Origin: Mariprofundus micogutta
GTDB taxonomy: Bacteria > Pseudomonadota > Zetaproteobacteria > Mariprofundales > Mariprofundaceae
Reading direction: 5' to 3'
DNA: 64,000 nt
Assembly: GCF_001895085.1 (NCBI RefSeq)
Contig: NZ_BDFD01000002.1
Location: 1 to 64,000 of the forward strand
Both the position numbers and the translations under genes were made by a program. Of this stretch, positions 55,877 through 64,000 are shown piece by piece. Every line of letters begins with the position of its first letter. The stretch's first letter is position 1. Below the pieces are notes generated by a model that saw only the letters and a list, made by a program, of their open reading frames with translations, did no database searches and had not been told where the DNA came from.

Positions 55877-56539
55877 ATGAACCGACATTTCCTGTCCGGA
55901 GAAGAAATCAAGGCATTCTACGATCAATTCGGCAGCAAACAGGATTGGCAGAAGTTTTATGAAGGCCCTGCAATAAGAACATTACTTGGAGAAGGTGCAT
56001 TCGACACATCAGATGCCATACTTGAATTTGGCTGTGGTACGGGATCTTTTGCTGAAGAGCTACTAATACAATACCTGCCTGAGACGGCCTCGTATCTGGG
56101 CATTGATATCAGCTCCACCATGGTAAACCTTGCCCGACAGAAGCTTTCACCTTTTAAAAACCGGGCCAACATCGAACAAACGACTGGTTCATTTCATTTC
56201 GATCTCGAAACACAATCGATCGATCACTTTGTTTCAAACTATGTGCTGGATTTACTCTCGCCTGAGGATATTAAAACACTCTTGAACGAGGCCCATCGAC
56301 TACTTAAACAGGACGGACACTTATGTCTTTTGAGCCTGACACATGGCCAAACTATATTCTCAAAAATGCTAACACGGACTTGGGGCTACATTCACAGGCT
56401 TCGGCCGAGCCTGGTCGGAGGGTGCAGGCCTATAAATCTGTTGAATTATCTTTCTGACAAACAATGGCGAATAGATTACCAACACATCAGCAGTGCTTTT
56501 GCTATCCCATCGCAAATAATTATTGCATCGAAAATTTAA
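55877..56539 (+). CDS. Class I SAM-dependent methyltransferase
   Basis: A 220-residue enzyme with ILEFGCGTGSFAEELL (motif I), YLGIDISSTMVNLARQK, and a C-terminal segment ILNYL-like hydrophobic (NLLNYLSDKQWRIDYQHI). Small-molecule or ubiquinone-type substrate possible; not recognised. It stands alone, convergent with rluC (13 bases apart), and uses more A/T than its neighbours. A plausible ribosome site, AGGACAGCAAG, precedes the ATG. Confidence 0.8.
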   Translation: MNRHFLSGEEIKAFYDQFGSKQDWQKFYEGPAIRTLLGEGAFDTSDAILEFGCGTGSFAEELLIQYLPETASYLGIDISSTMVNLARQKLSPFKNRANIEQTTGSFHFDLETQSIDHFVSNYVLDLLSPEDIKTLLNEAHRLLKQDGHLCLLSLTHGQTIFSKMLTRTWGYIHRLRPSLVGGCRPINLLNYLSDKQWRIDYQHISSAFAIPSQIIIASKI

Positions 56540-56552
56540 CCCGGAATATTCA

Positions 56553-57497
56553 TTAATTATGGCAAAGAAGACGGTTCCAGCTATCCGGCCATGAGGCTTT
56601 GAGTTCAAGCGACTTTCCAGAAATCGGGTGTAGAAAACGCAACCGCCATGCATGCAGCATCAGACCTTTACCTCCGATAGATTTATAGGCGGACAGTTGG
56701 ATTTTTTCCGCATACTTTCCATCGCCAAGAATTGGATGACCTTCATTTTGCAGTTGTACGCGCAGCTGATGTGTACGACCACTGTGAGGTTTCAGTGCGA
56801 CCATTGCGTAATCGAAGCCATTTCGTTCATACTCGATCATCATCTGGTAATCAGTGACCGACTCCTTGCCCTCCTCACTGTCAATCACCATGCGCTCACC
56901 GCCACGCACTATCCCCTTAGCTAGTTTGGAACGCATTTGCCCAGCATGTGCAAACGGATGTCCTGCAATCAGAGCAAAATAGGTTTTTTGCATATCGCGC
57001 TGACGAAATGATTCAGTGAGTTTTCTCAATGCTTCGAGATTCTTGGCCATCAGCAATACACCTGAGGTATCCCTGTCCAGCCTGTGAGCAAGCCTGAGAT
57101 CAGAAAGACCACGCTGCTCTTTTAAGGCTTCAATCAACCCGGCATCATGCCCGGAACCACCGTGCACCACTAATCCTGCTGGTTTATTGACTGCCAATAG
57201 CCACTCGTCTTCAAAGAGAATATGAACCGCTTCAGCTTTCCTGAGCAGTGATGTCGGTACTGATGTTTTGTCCAACTGTTGTTCAGGTTCACGCAAACTG
57301 GCTGGCAAATAAATGCTATCACCGCATGCAACATGGGACTGCGGCTTCATGCGTTTTTTGTTTACCCGCACATTGCCTTTGCGAATAAGACGCAGAATTA
57401 GCGAGCGCCGTGAAGTCCCAAGATGGCGGATCAGCACGCGATCCAGGCGGCTCCCATCTTCATTTTGGTCTACCGTTAAGATGCCGTTTTCGTGCAT
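56553..57497 (-). CDS. rluC: Ribosomal large-subunit pseudouridine synthase RluC
   Basis: A 314-residue RluA-family enzyme. N-terminal S4 domain (SRLDRVLIRHLGTSRRSLI, RKGNVRVNKKRM) and catalytic domain with LLAVNKPAGLVVHGGSG, LAHRLDRDTSGVLLMAKN (catalytic Asp) and KPHSGRTHQLRVQLQ. Its divergent neighbour is rne, as in E. coli, supporting RluC over RluD. It modifies three 23S rRNA uridines there. ATG at 57497 is chosen, TTG at 57509 is possible; neither has a good ribosome site. Confidence 0.88.
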   Translation of the reverse strand: MHENGILTVDQNEDGSRLDRVLIRHLGTSRRSLILRLIRKGNVRVNKKRMKPQSHVACGDSIYLPASLREPEQQLDKTSVPTSLLRKAEAVHILFEDEWLLAVNKPAGLVVHGGSGHDAGLIEALKEQRGLSDLRLAHRLDRDTSGVLLMAKNLEALRKLTESFRQRDMQKTYFALIAGHPFAHAGQMRSKLAKGIVRGGERMVIDSEEGKESVTDYQMMIEYERNGFDYAMVALKPHSGRTHQLRVQLQNEGHPILGDGKYAEKIQLSAYKSIGGKGLMLHAWRLRFLHPISGKSLELKASWPDSWNRLLCHN

Positions 57498-57509
57498 ATT
57501 TCTTGCCAA

Positions 57510-57939
57510 ACCGCCTTTGGTCTATAGAGTCGCATCGGTATGCAGTGAGCTCCGTGTTTTCCTGCATCACACGACAATCACCAACGCACAGGCAATAGTA
57601 GTGATTTGTACTCGGGAATCCCAGCCTCCGACTTAGTAGATGGCATGGGCACTTTTTATCCCGGTATTGCTTGAAGCGTGAAGATGTCTTGTGATCGTTT
57701 GCCAACGTTGAGCCTGCATAAATAAAAGAAAGTGTTTGAAAGACTTGAAGCTTACCTGCCCGATACGCGAGGTTGGAAGCAAACATAGATGTGACTGAAT
57801 AGTCCATTCGTAAATAGCTGTATGGGATAAATCCCGCACAGCGGGCTATTCCGCCGTCAGGTATATGCTGTTCATTTTGAACCGGCTTATCCGCTGATAT
57901 CTGCAAGACAGGTCTCTCAAACGCCAAAAGGAAGATGGC
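57510..57939 (+). promoter_or_regulatory. Leader of rne, 430 bases, with two overlapping hairpins
   Basis: Divergent promoter region. GGGA-TAAA-TCCC (57824-57835) and CCCGC-ACA-GCGGG (57833-57845) share CCC and cannot form together, so a switch is possible. E. coli rne is regulated through hairpins in its leader; similarity in structure to those is not shown. A minus-strand segment (57500-57640) reads like a damaged zinc-ribbon gene. Confidence 0.4.
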
Positions 57940-60252
57940 GTGAATACACCAAAAAAACTCATGCTCATCAATGCAAACCACGACGAAGAAAGCCGTGTTG
58001 CCATTGTTGAGGACGGTTATCTGCACGAACTGGATATTGAATCATCCAGCAAAGCTCTGACCAAAAGTAATATCTACAGAGGCAAAATCACCAAAGTAGA
58101 GGCAAGCCTTCAAGCTGCCTTTGTTGAATACGGTGCAGCCCGTCAAGGGTTCCTCTCACTGAGCGAAATCCATCCTGACTACTGGAAAGACGGGGTCGAT
58201 AAAACAGCCAATACCCGCAACCTTTCCATTCAGGATATCCTCCAACCCAAACAGGAAATCCTGGTGCAGGTGGTCAAAGAAGAACGTGGTAACAAAGGTG
58301 CCGCACTGACCACACAGATCTCTCTGGCGGGCCGTTATCTGGTCCTCAGCCCGAACACCACGCGTGGCGGTGTATCCCGCAAACTATCGGACGAAGAACG
58401 TCGCTCGATGAAAGAGATTCTCACGCAACTGGAAGTTCCTGATAATATGGGACTGATTATTCGTACAGCAGGTAAGGATCAAAACCTTGAAGCGCTGCAA
58501 CGCGATTATCAGTACCTGCGCCGCCTGTGGGATGAAATTCGCATCAAGAGCGAAACCACACCATCCCCTGCCCTGATCTATCTTGAAGGTGATCTGGCTA
58601 CACGCGCAATCCGCGACCATTTTTCTGAAGATGTACAGGAAATATGGGTAGACAATCATGAAGTTTACACCCGCACCAAGGCATTCGTTCATGCCGTACT
58701 TCCGGGCAAGGAAAAGCTGGTAAAGCTGTATCGTGGCAAGAAACCACTGTTTCGCAACCATGGCATTGAACAGCAGTGTGAGGAGATCCATGATCGCGAA
58801 ATCCGCCTGCCATCAGGTGGCTCTATTGTGCTCGACCCTACCGAAGCACTAACCGCTATCGACATCAACTCATCACGTGCGACCAAGGGTAAACATATTG
58901 ATGACACAGCTCTGGCGATTAACCTTGAAGCTGCTGAAGAGATTGCCCGTCAGCTGCGTATTCGTGATATCGGTGGTTTGATCGTTATCGACTTTATCGA
59001 TATGGCTAACCGCAAACATGGCCAGCAGGTTGAAGAAGTACTGCGCAAAGCATGTAAAGGCGATAAGGCACGCATTCAATTCGCTCGCATCTCCCGTTTC
59101 GGGCTACTGGAAATGTCACGCCAGCGTCTGCATCCGTCGGTACGCGAATCCACTACAGAAGGCTGTCCTCGCTGTCAGGGGCGTGGTTCTATCCGCACAG
59201 TTGAATCCATGGCGCTGCAGATGCTCACACGCATGGAAGACTGGGCTGAAGCCGGCAAACAACCAACACTGGTGGTGCAGGTTCCCTCAGACACAGGTGA
59301 ATACCTGATGAATAACAAGCGTGACAATATTGCGCGCATGGAAGAGAACTACGAAGTTCAGATCACACTTCAGATTCGACCTGACCTTGATATTCCACAC
59401 TATCGTATTGAGCGCCAATGGAGTGAGAATAATCAGCAGCGTGTTGAAGTGCTCGAAGACACCAGCAAACGAGTGAAACCTCCGCGTGCCAATCGTAAAT
59501 TGAAACCGGTAAAACCGGTAGTTGGCATCCCTACTCCTCCTCCGGAACCAGTGGAAGAGAAGAAAGACGGGCCATTAAAAACACTGATTAACATCATCAC
59601 CGGCAAAACACGCAAAGAAAAACTGCAACAGCAGGCTGCTGAAGAAGAGCAGCGTCAAAAACTGGAAGCAGCGAAGAAACCAAGGCGCCGTGGTGGCAGA
59701 AACCGTCGCCGCTCATCCGGGCGGACTGCGAATTCTGAAAGCAATAGTAATCAGACAGCAGCAACTACTCAGAAAAAAGATACAAAAGCAAAACCGCAGC
59801 GCCAGAAGCAGGAAGCTGTGGCTGAAAACAATGCCAATAATGGTGAAGCCCCGGGTGGTGAAGCTAAAAAACGCAGACGCAGACGCAGACGTCGTCCTTC
59901 TGGCAACAGGGAAACAGCAACGACTTCCGAACAGGTTCAGGGAAAAGCTACAGAGCAACAATCCCAGCCCTCTGAAAACAAACCCGTGGATAAGCATGAC
60001 CAGAAACAGACTGCGACACAAAACAAGGAACCCGACAGAAAAACTGACCAACCTGAGACTGCAGCTAAGAAACCTGCTTCTCGCAGGCCACGCAGAGCAC
60101 GCAAACCGGTAGAGAACAAGGAGAGTAAGCCGAACAGCGAGAACAAACCGGCTGTAGAAAACAAATCGAATGCAGAGAACAAACCAGCAAAAGCGAAAGC
60201 CACACCAAAAAGTGAGCAAGCTTCAGTAGTCGCTGCTCCTGCAAGCGAGTGA
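57940..60252 (+). CDS. rne: Ribonuclease E
   Basis: A 770-residue endonuclease. S1 RNA-binding domain at 40-120 (NIYRGKITKVEASLQAAFVEY), RNase H-like and 5'-sensor segments, DNase I-like catalytic site with AIDINSSRATKG and LIVIDFIDM carrying the metal aspartates, and CPRCQGRG, the zinc-link, near residue 409. After about 520 the chain is disordered and very rich in Lys, Arg, Gln and Asn, with RGGRNRRRSSG and AKKRRRRRRRRPSG, an RNA-binding and scaffold region. GTG start at 57940 follows AAGGAAG at 6 bases. rluD overlaps its stop by 4 bases. Confidence 0.96.
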   Translation: MNTPKKLMLINANHDEESRVAIVEDGYLHELDIESSSKALTKSNIYRGKITKVEASLQAAFVEYGAARQGFLSLSEIHPDYWKDGVDKTANTRNLSIQDILQPKQEILVQVVKEERGNKGAALTTQISLAGRYLVLSPNTTRGGVSRKLSDEERRSMKEILTQLEVPDNMGLIIRTAGKDQNLEALQRDYQYLRRLWDEIRIKSETTPSPALIYLEGDLATRAIRDHFSEDVQEIWVDNHEVYTRTKAFVHAVLPGKEKLVKLYRGKKPLFRNHGIEQQCEEIHDREIRLPSGGSIVLDPTEALTAIDINSSRATKGKHIDDTALAINLEAAEEIARQLRIRDIGGLIVIDFIDMANRKHGQQVEEVLRKACKGDKARIQFARISRFGLLEMSRQRLHPSVRESTTEGCPRCQGRGSIRTVESMALQMLTRMEDWAEAGKQPTLVVQVPSDTGEYLMNNKRDNIARMEENYEVQITLQIRPDLDIPHYRIERQWSENNQQRVEVLEDTSKRVKPPRANRKLKPVKPVVGIPTPPPEPVEEKKDGPLKTLINIITGKTRKEKLQQQAAEEEQRQKLEAAKKPRRRGGRNRRRSSGRTANSESNSNQTAATTQKKDTKAKPQRQKQEAVAENNANNGEAPGGEAKKRRRRRRRRPSGNRETATTSEQVQGKATEQQSQPSENKPVDKHDQKQTATQNKEPDRKTDQPETAAKKPASRRPRRARKPVENKESKPNSENKPAVENKSNAENKPAKAKATPKSEQASVVAAPASE

Positions 60253-61223
60253 ACCAGAACACACTGACTGACCACCTGCTCATCAGCATAACTGATGAGC
60301 AGGATGGAAAGCGGCTGGATACTGTCTTGGCTCAAAGCAGCGGCATGAGTAGAAACCATATCCAGCTTCTATTAAAACAGGGGCATGTCAGCGATAAAAG
60401 TGGCTCAGTTATTTCCCAACCATCACTCAAAGTTCGTGAAGACAATCAGTACAGCATCCATATCCCGCCCACACAAGAACTGAACCTCGAGCCGGAGAAT
60501 ATCCCCCTCGATATATTATTTGAAGATGAACACCTGATCGTCATCAACAAACCGGCAGGCATGGTTGTGCACCCCTCTCACGGGCATGACACTGGCACGC
60601 TGGTACATGCACTACTTCACCACTGTGATCATTTGCCCGGTATCAATGGCATGGAACGCCCCGGCATCGTTCACAGACTTGATAAAGACACATCAGGCAG
60701 TCTGGTTGTGGCCAAGACTGAAACCGCGCATCGCAGACTGACCGAGATGTTCGCAAGTCATGACCTGGACAGACAATACGTTGCATGGTGCAGAGGTGTA
60801 CCGCGATGGCGTGTCAAACGCATTGAGCAGCCTATCGGACGACATCCTGTGCACCGTCAGAAAATGGCTGTCAACGAGCAGGGAAAAATGGCTATCACCG
60901 ATGCAACCGTGGAGCATACCTATGGAGGCTTCAGTAAACTGCGACTGTGTCTGCACACAGGCCGCACCCATCAGATACGAGTGCATCTGGCTCATGAACA
61001 ACTGCCTGTTCTTGGCGATCCAGTTTATGCTCGCAGTTATAACCCCGGATCAGAGATACCGGAACCAAGCAGGTCGTTAATTATCGCCCTGGGAAGGCAA
61101 GCCCTGCATGCTGAAATTCTCGGTTTTAAACATCCGATTAGCGGCGAAGAATTGCGTATTGTTGCCCCCCTTCCCGAAGAGTTACGCCGCCTCTCCAATG
61201 CACTGATCAGGAATTATGGCTGA
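60249..61223 (+). CDS. rluD: Ribosomal large-subunit pseudouridine synthase RluD
   Basis: A 324-residue synthase: S4 domain (GKRLDTVLAQSSGMSRNHIQ), LIVINKPAGMVVHPSHGHDTG, GIVHRLDKDTSGSLVVAKT (catalytic Asp), RHPVHRQKMAV and LHTGRTHQIRVHLAH. RluD modifies U1911, 1915 and 1917 of helix 69 of 23S rRNA and is needed for normal growth. The GTG start overlaps the rne stop by 4 bases; its 3' end overlaps pgeF by 8, as in E. coli where rluD and yfiH are adjacent. Confidence 0.94.
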   Translation: MNQNTLTDHLLISITDEQDGKRLDTVLAQSSGMSRNHIQLLLKQGHVSDKSGSVISQPSLKVREDNQYSIHIPPTQELNLEPENIPLDILFEDEHLIVINKPAGMVVHPSHGHDTGTLVHALLHHCDHLPGINGMERPGIVHRLDKDTSGSLVVAKTETAHRRLTEMFASHDLDRQYVAWCRGVPRWRVKRIEQPIGRHPVHRQKMAVNEQGKMAITDATVEHTYGGFSKLRLCLHTGRTHQIRVHLAHEQLPVLGDPVYARSYNPGSEIPEPSRSLIIALGRQALHAEILGFKHPISGEELRIVAPLPEELRRLSNALIRNYG

Positions 61224-61980
61224 AAACAGCTTTATTCGTTCATCATTACTGAACAGACATGGTGTAATTGGACTGTTTTCACTGAGAACTGGTGGTATCA
61301 GCCTCCCCCCTTTTGACAGCCAGAACTTTGGTTATGCTCTTGGAGATTCGGATCATAATGTAGATGATAACCTCGACCGACTGGTGGAAAAAGCCGGACT
61401 AAGCAGATGCCCCCATCAGGCAGTTCAGGTCCATCAATCAGAGACACTGTACTGTTCCGGTGATGGCATCTTTCATAAACAACAGTCAGATATTTTAATT
61501 ACTGACCAACTGAATACGCCTCTGGCCATCAGAACAGCTGACTGCCTGCCTCTGTTACTGGCTGACCGACAAGCTGGTATCACTGTAGCTGCTCATGCTG
61601 GCTGGCGAGGCACTGTTGCAGGTGTTGCAAAAGAAGCAGTCTCTCAAATGGTCGACCGGGGTGCCAAAGTTGAACGCATCATCGCATCTCTCGGACCATG
61701 CATCGGCCCATGCTGTTTTACCATTGGAGAAGAGACTGCAATAGCACTGGCCAGCTGTTGTCAGGGAGCTACACAGTTTGTTACAGGTAGTGAACAGCAA
61801 CATGCAGATTTATGGCAAATCAACCAATTACAGCTATTGCAAAGCGGCCTGAAAAAAGAGCATATTGAAATTATCAATGAATGCACCTGCTGCCACCCGG
61901 ACCGTTATTTTTCGTATCGACGTGACTCACTTTCAAGCGGACGACATCTGGGCGTTGTCGAGCTGAGCTGCAAACCGTAA
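61216..61980 (+). CDS. pgeF: Peptidoglycan editing factor / laccase-domain protein PgeF
   Basis: A 254-residue YfiH-family protein with LFSLRTGGISLPPFDSQNFG, QVHQSETLY, ADCLPLLLADRQ, AAHAGWRGTVAGV and LGPCIGPCCFTIG with the Cys/His metal cluster. In E. coli YfiH it removes D-Ser mis-added to peptidoglycan precursor. Overlaps rluD by 8 bases and precedes bamD by 11. Confidence 0.93.
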   Translation: MAENSFIRSSLLNRHGVIGLFSLRTGGISLPPFDSQNFGYALGDSDHNVDDNLDRLVEKAGLSRCPHQAVQVHQSETLYCSGDGIFHKQQSDILITDQLNTPLAIRTADCLPLLLADRQAGITVAAHAGWRGTVAGVAKEAVSQMVDRGAKVERIIASLGPCIGPCCFTIGEETAIALASCCQGATQFVTGSEQQHADLWQINQLQLLQSGLKKEHIEIINECTCCHPDRYFSYRRDSLSSGRHLGVVELSCKP

Positions 61981-61991
61981 ACTCCCGGCCC

Positions 61992-62729
61992 ATGAATCGT
62001 ATTTCTCTCCGTTTTACTTCCCTGTTGCTACTACTGCTTATGGTCAGCGCCTGTGCAAAAGATGAACTGGCTCCGGGTGCTGGTGCCAAAGATGAGTATG
62101 CAGATGCCAAGAGACTGCTTGGCAAGGGTGAGTACGGCACCGTCGCTATGAGGCTTGACAAGTTCAGTTCAAAATACCCTTACAGCAAATATACGACCAA
62201 GGCAGAGTTATTACGCGTTTTTGCCGCATATAAAAACAAGGAATACATTTTATCTGAAACACTGGCGACTACATTTATCGCTCGTCACCCAAAACACAGA
62301 AATGTCGATTATGCAAAATATATGCTGGCGATGACTCATTTAAGGCAAACTGGTTCTCCGAGTACTGATACAACTCAGACAAAAAATGCCATTAAAATAT
62401 TTAACCAATTACTGAATGAACATCCGAACAGTGATTACGCAAGCAGAGGTAAAAAACACCTTCAAAAGCTGTATACCACTTTAGCCAAACATGAACTGGA
62501 AGTCGGGAAGTACTATTTTGACGAAGACCTTTATGTTGCAGCGGCAAACCGATTCCAGACAGTCGTTGAAAAGTATCAAACAACATCTGCGATTGAAGAG
62601 GCTCTCTACCTGCTTGCTGCCAGCTATGCAGAAATGGGGCTTTCAAAAGATGCAAGCCAGACGGCACGTTTACTCCGCCATAACTACCCGAACAGCTCCT
62701 GGAGCGACAAAGCCAGCTCTTTCCGTTAA
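61992..62729 (+). CDS. bamD: Outer membrane protein assembly factor BamD
   Basis: A 245-residue lipoprotein with signal SLLLLLLMVSAC (lipid Cys near residue 18) and TPR-type helices, for example DEYADAKRLLGKGEYGTVAMRL, shown as YADAKRLLGKGEYGTVAMRL, and YPYSKYTTKAELL, RFQTVVEKYQTTSAIEEALYL, closing with YPNSSWSDKA. Part of the BAM complex at the inner face of the outer membrane; essential in E. coli. It follows pgeF by 11 bases. Confidence 0.93.
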   Translation: MNRISLRFTSLLLLLLMVSACAKDELAPGAGAKDEYADAKRLLGKGEYGTVAMRLDKFSSKYPYSKYTTKAELLRVFAAYKNKEYILSETLATTFIARHPKHRNVDYAKYMLAMTHLRQTGSPSTDTTQTKNAIKIFNQLLNEHPNSDYASRGKKHLQKLYTTLAKHELEVGKYYFDEDLYVAAANRFQTVVEKYQTTSAIEEALYLLAASYAEMGLSKDASQTARLLRHNYPNSSWSDKASSFR

Positions 62730-62745
62730 AATACAGTAATTCCCT

Positions 62746-63171
62746 ATGGTTTTATTTCAGACTGGTTTGGTACGCCACTGTTTCCTTGCGCTGCTGATCG
62801 GACTAGTGCTTTCAGGCTGTGGCAATAATGACAAACAGAATATCCATGTACTGCTTGATGCGCGTGATATAGCTGTAAGCAATCATCATATTGGCAACTA
62901 CAGCCTGTTACTGATGCCCGGATATGCTTATCAGGGACAAAGTGAATTCGACGTTATCAACCGAATGAACAAGTTATTCGAACAATTTGATAACACCAGC
63001 ATGCAATCAAGTGATCGGGTGATCCGTTTTGTAGATGATGAACATGCCGAGTGTGAGCAGAACTACCTGCTTCGCGTTCAAGCCAATGGCCAATGGCGTC
63101 AAATCTTTCAACGCGAACGCATACTACTGACAAAAACCGACACCGGCTGGAAGATCAGTGGTGGTTTGTAA
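62746..63171 (+). CDS. Small exported lipoprotein, unknown
   Basis: A 141-residue protein with a lipoprotein signal (LALLIGLVLSGC, lipid Cys near residue 25) and a compact beta-rich mature part (HVLLDARDIAVSNHHIGNYS, ending in WKISGGL), with an NTF2-like feel but not recognised. It lies 16 bases after bamD and probably shares its transcript, hinting at a role in envelope upkeep. Confidence 0.65.
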   Translation: MVLFQTGLVRHCFLALLIGLVLSGCGNNDKQNIHVLLDARDIAVSNHHIGNYSLLLMPGYAYQGQSEFDVINRMNKLFEQFDNTSMQSSDRVIRFVDDEHAECEQNYLLRVQANGQWRQIFQRERILLTKTDTGWKISGGL

Positions 63172-63196
63172 AAGGGCAGCTTATTTTCTGAAACTT

Positions 63197-64000
63197 TTAC
63201 TGCCATTCACTCCCGGGGAAGTCATCCACCATCACAGCAGATCTGACCGCCTGTCTCGCCTGCTGCAGGAGATCCCTCTCTTGCTCACTCAATAAACCCT
63301 TCGCAACAAGGGATGCTGCCCACTCCTCATAAGACATGGCAGGCGTGTACACTTCACCCAGCTCTTTCAGTTTCCGTTCAATTGGCTCCACTTGCACGGA
63401 AAGGGCCATCGCATGATGCAGGCGGCCGGTAATTTCAGTTTCTCCAGTCGGCTGATAGATGCCCTCAACCAGATGGTCCCTACTTTCAGAGGTTTCAATC
63501 AACAGCTTAGCCACCTGATGAGTAAGCCGATCATCCGGCAGTTTCATATGCCTTCCCAGCGGGAACACCAATGCCCTCATTTTCCAAGCCACCGGTCGAA
63601 CAGGGAAATTCCTGATAATACCATCCAATGCCTGCTGTACCTGATACAGGCAGTACTGGCAGGACCAATGTACCAGGGCTAACTCCCCTGCCGGGCGTTT
63701 ATCATCTTCAAAACGTTTTAGCACAGCTGAAGTCAGGTAGAGATATGCCAGAGCATCAGCAAAACGGCCGGATATAGACTCTTTACGTTTGAGTGCACCA
63801 CCCAGTATTAACAGTGATAAATCTGCCATGGCGGAAAATGCAGCGCTGAAACGAGAAGCTTGTTTGAAGTATCTCTCTGTAGGGCCTTCAATCGGGGAAT
63901 CGGCCAATAGTCCACCTGTCAATCCGTACAACATGGCACGCGAAGCGTTGGCATAGGTATAAGCCAGATGTGACATCAGTGCCGTATCAAAGGCTTCTAT
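63197..64000 (-). CDS. fadE: Acyl-CoA dehydrogenase FadE, C-terminal part (runs off right edge)
   Basis: The frame is open to the window end. The last 260 residues match the C-terminal alpha domain and DUF1974 tail of FadE: the run ending FDTALMSHLAYTYANAS, MLYGLTGG, YFKQASRFSAAFSAMADLSL and KRKESISGRFADALAYLYL, RALVFPLGRHMKLPDDRL, LLEKALDAVV-type end reading EERDLLQQARQAVRSAVMVDDFP. FadE does the first beta-oxidation step on acyl-CoA; the FAD-binding core is outside the window. Confidence 0.9.
   Translation of the reverse strand: MEAFDTALMSHLAYTYANASRAMLYGLTGGLLADSPIEGPTERYFKQASRFSAAFSAMADLSLLILGGALKRKESISGRFADALAYLYLTSAVLKRFEDDKRPAGELALVHWSCQYCLYQVQQALDGIIRNFPVRPVAWKMRALVFPLGRHMKLPDDRLTHQVAKLLIETSESRDHLVEGIYQPTGETEITGRLHHAMALSVQVEPIERKLKELGEVYTPAMSYEEWAASLVAKGLLSEQERDLLQQARQAVRSAVMVDDFPGSEWQ

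Noticed and set aside
57460-58026. 188-codon minus-strand open frame over the rne start
   Set aside because: Its start is inside rne and its end inside rluC; most of it is complement of a real gene. Only the short zinc-ribbon-like part is kept as a low-interest finding.
59680-60240. Arg/Lys-rich 3' part of rne as a separate gene or frameshift
   Set aside because: The frame is continuous and basic disordered tails are normal for RNase E.
1-64000. CRISPR arrays, tRNA, rRNA genes or prophage
   Set aside because: Looked for spaced repeats, cloverleaf-like TTCGA-type T-loops and phage genes in gaps; none found by eye.

Overview
The window is a dense, mostly single-copy chromosomal segment of a Gram-negative proteobacterium. 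Evidence for two membranes is BamD, several lipoprotein signals, an OmpA-type protein, SPOR-domain proteins and a LemA/M48 pair. RelA with a dead hydrolase domain, RNase E, ClpS-ClpA, DciA and the rluC/rne divergent pair and rluD-pgeF-bamD neighbourhood resemble Gammaproteobacteria. Separate hisI and hisE next to hemL, and several heme-type sensor motifs, leave a related class such as Zetaproteobacteria possible. I cannot decide the class from the sequence alone. No rRNA, tRNA, CRISPR array or prophage was seen.

Layout. 1-127: the end of an IS3-family insertion sequence. 163-4284 (minus): cbbY-like phosphatase, tatD-like nuclease and a cis/trans fatty-acid isomerase. 4366-10668 (plus): clpS, clpA, trmO and two tandem SPOR-domain proteins. 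10864-18316: metabolic and repair genes (bicupin, purT, DUF1499, thiol-peroxidase-like, S4 protein, long RluA-type synthase, Tag-like glycosylase, M18 aminopeptidase). 18697-28915: relA, ilvD, nadA-OmpA-LOG operon, a sodium/calcium-type channel, adenosine kinase and a small lipoprotein. 29057-33810 (minus): a signalling island with an orphan PAS histidine kinase, a c-type-heme-like GGDEF protein and a voltage-gated K+ channel with a zinc ribbon. 33989-39130 (minus): M48-TerB protease, LemA, UMF1 transporter and polysaccharide deacetylase. 39212-44304: dtd, a third SPOR protein, a DASS transporter, a small helical protein, and an MBL hydrolase/HDOD pair. 44501-49303 (plus): hemL-hisI-hisE, a solitary abortive-infection gene, a CHMI-like tautomerase and a Kef-type antiporter. 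49609-55246: sdaA, small membrane proteins, methyltransferase, hinT-dciA-Tim44 operon. 55326-64000: methyltransferase, rluC // rne-rluD-pgeF-bamD-lipoprotein, and the 3' part of fadE running off the right edge.

The most unusual items are: a decayed copy of the last ~30 codons of the M48-TerB gene fused onto the 3' end of the GGDEF gene, so that it seems to supply that gene's stop codon (31025-31118); a small family of TTCACC-led periodic intergenic repeats (22824-22860, 22933-22962, 36111-36144), two of which form a 13-bp perfect inverted repeat between ilvD and nadA; a K+ channel carrying a C-terminal zinc ribbon and translationally overlapping a heme-motif GGDEF sensor; and an AT-rich solitary Abi gene dropped behind a hem-his operon. 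No complete new multigene system is proven by the sequence; the K+ channel/GGDEF pair is the best candidate for an undescribed functional unit.
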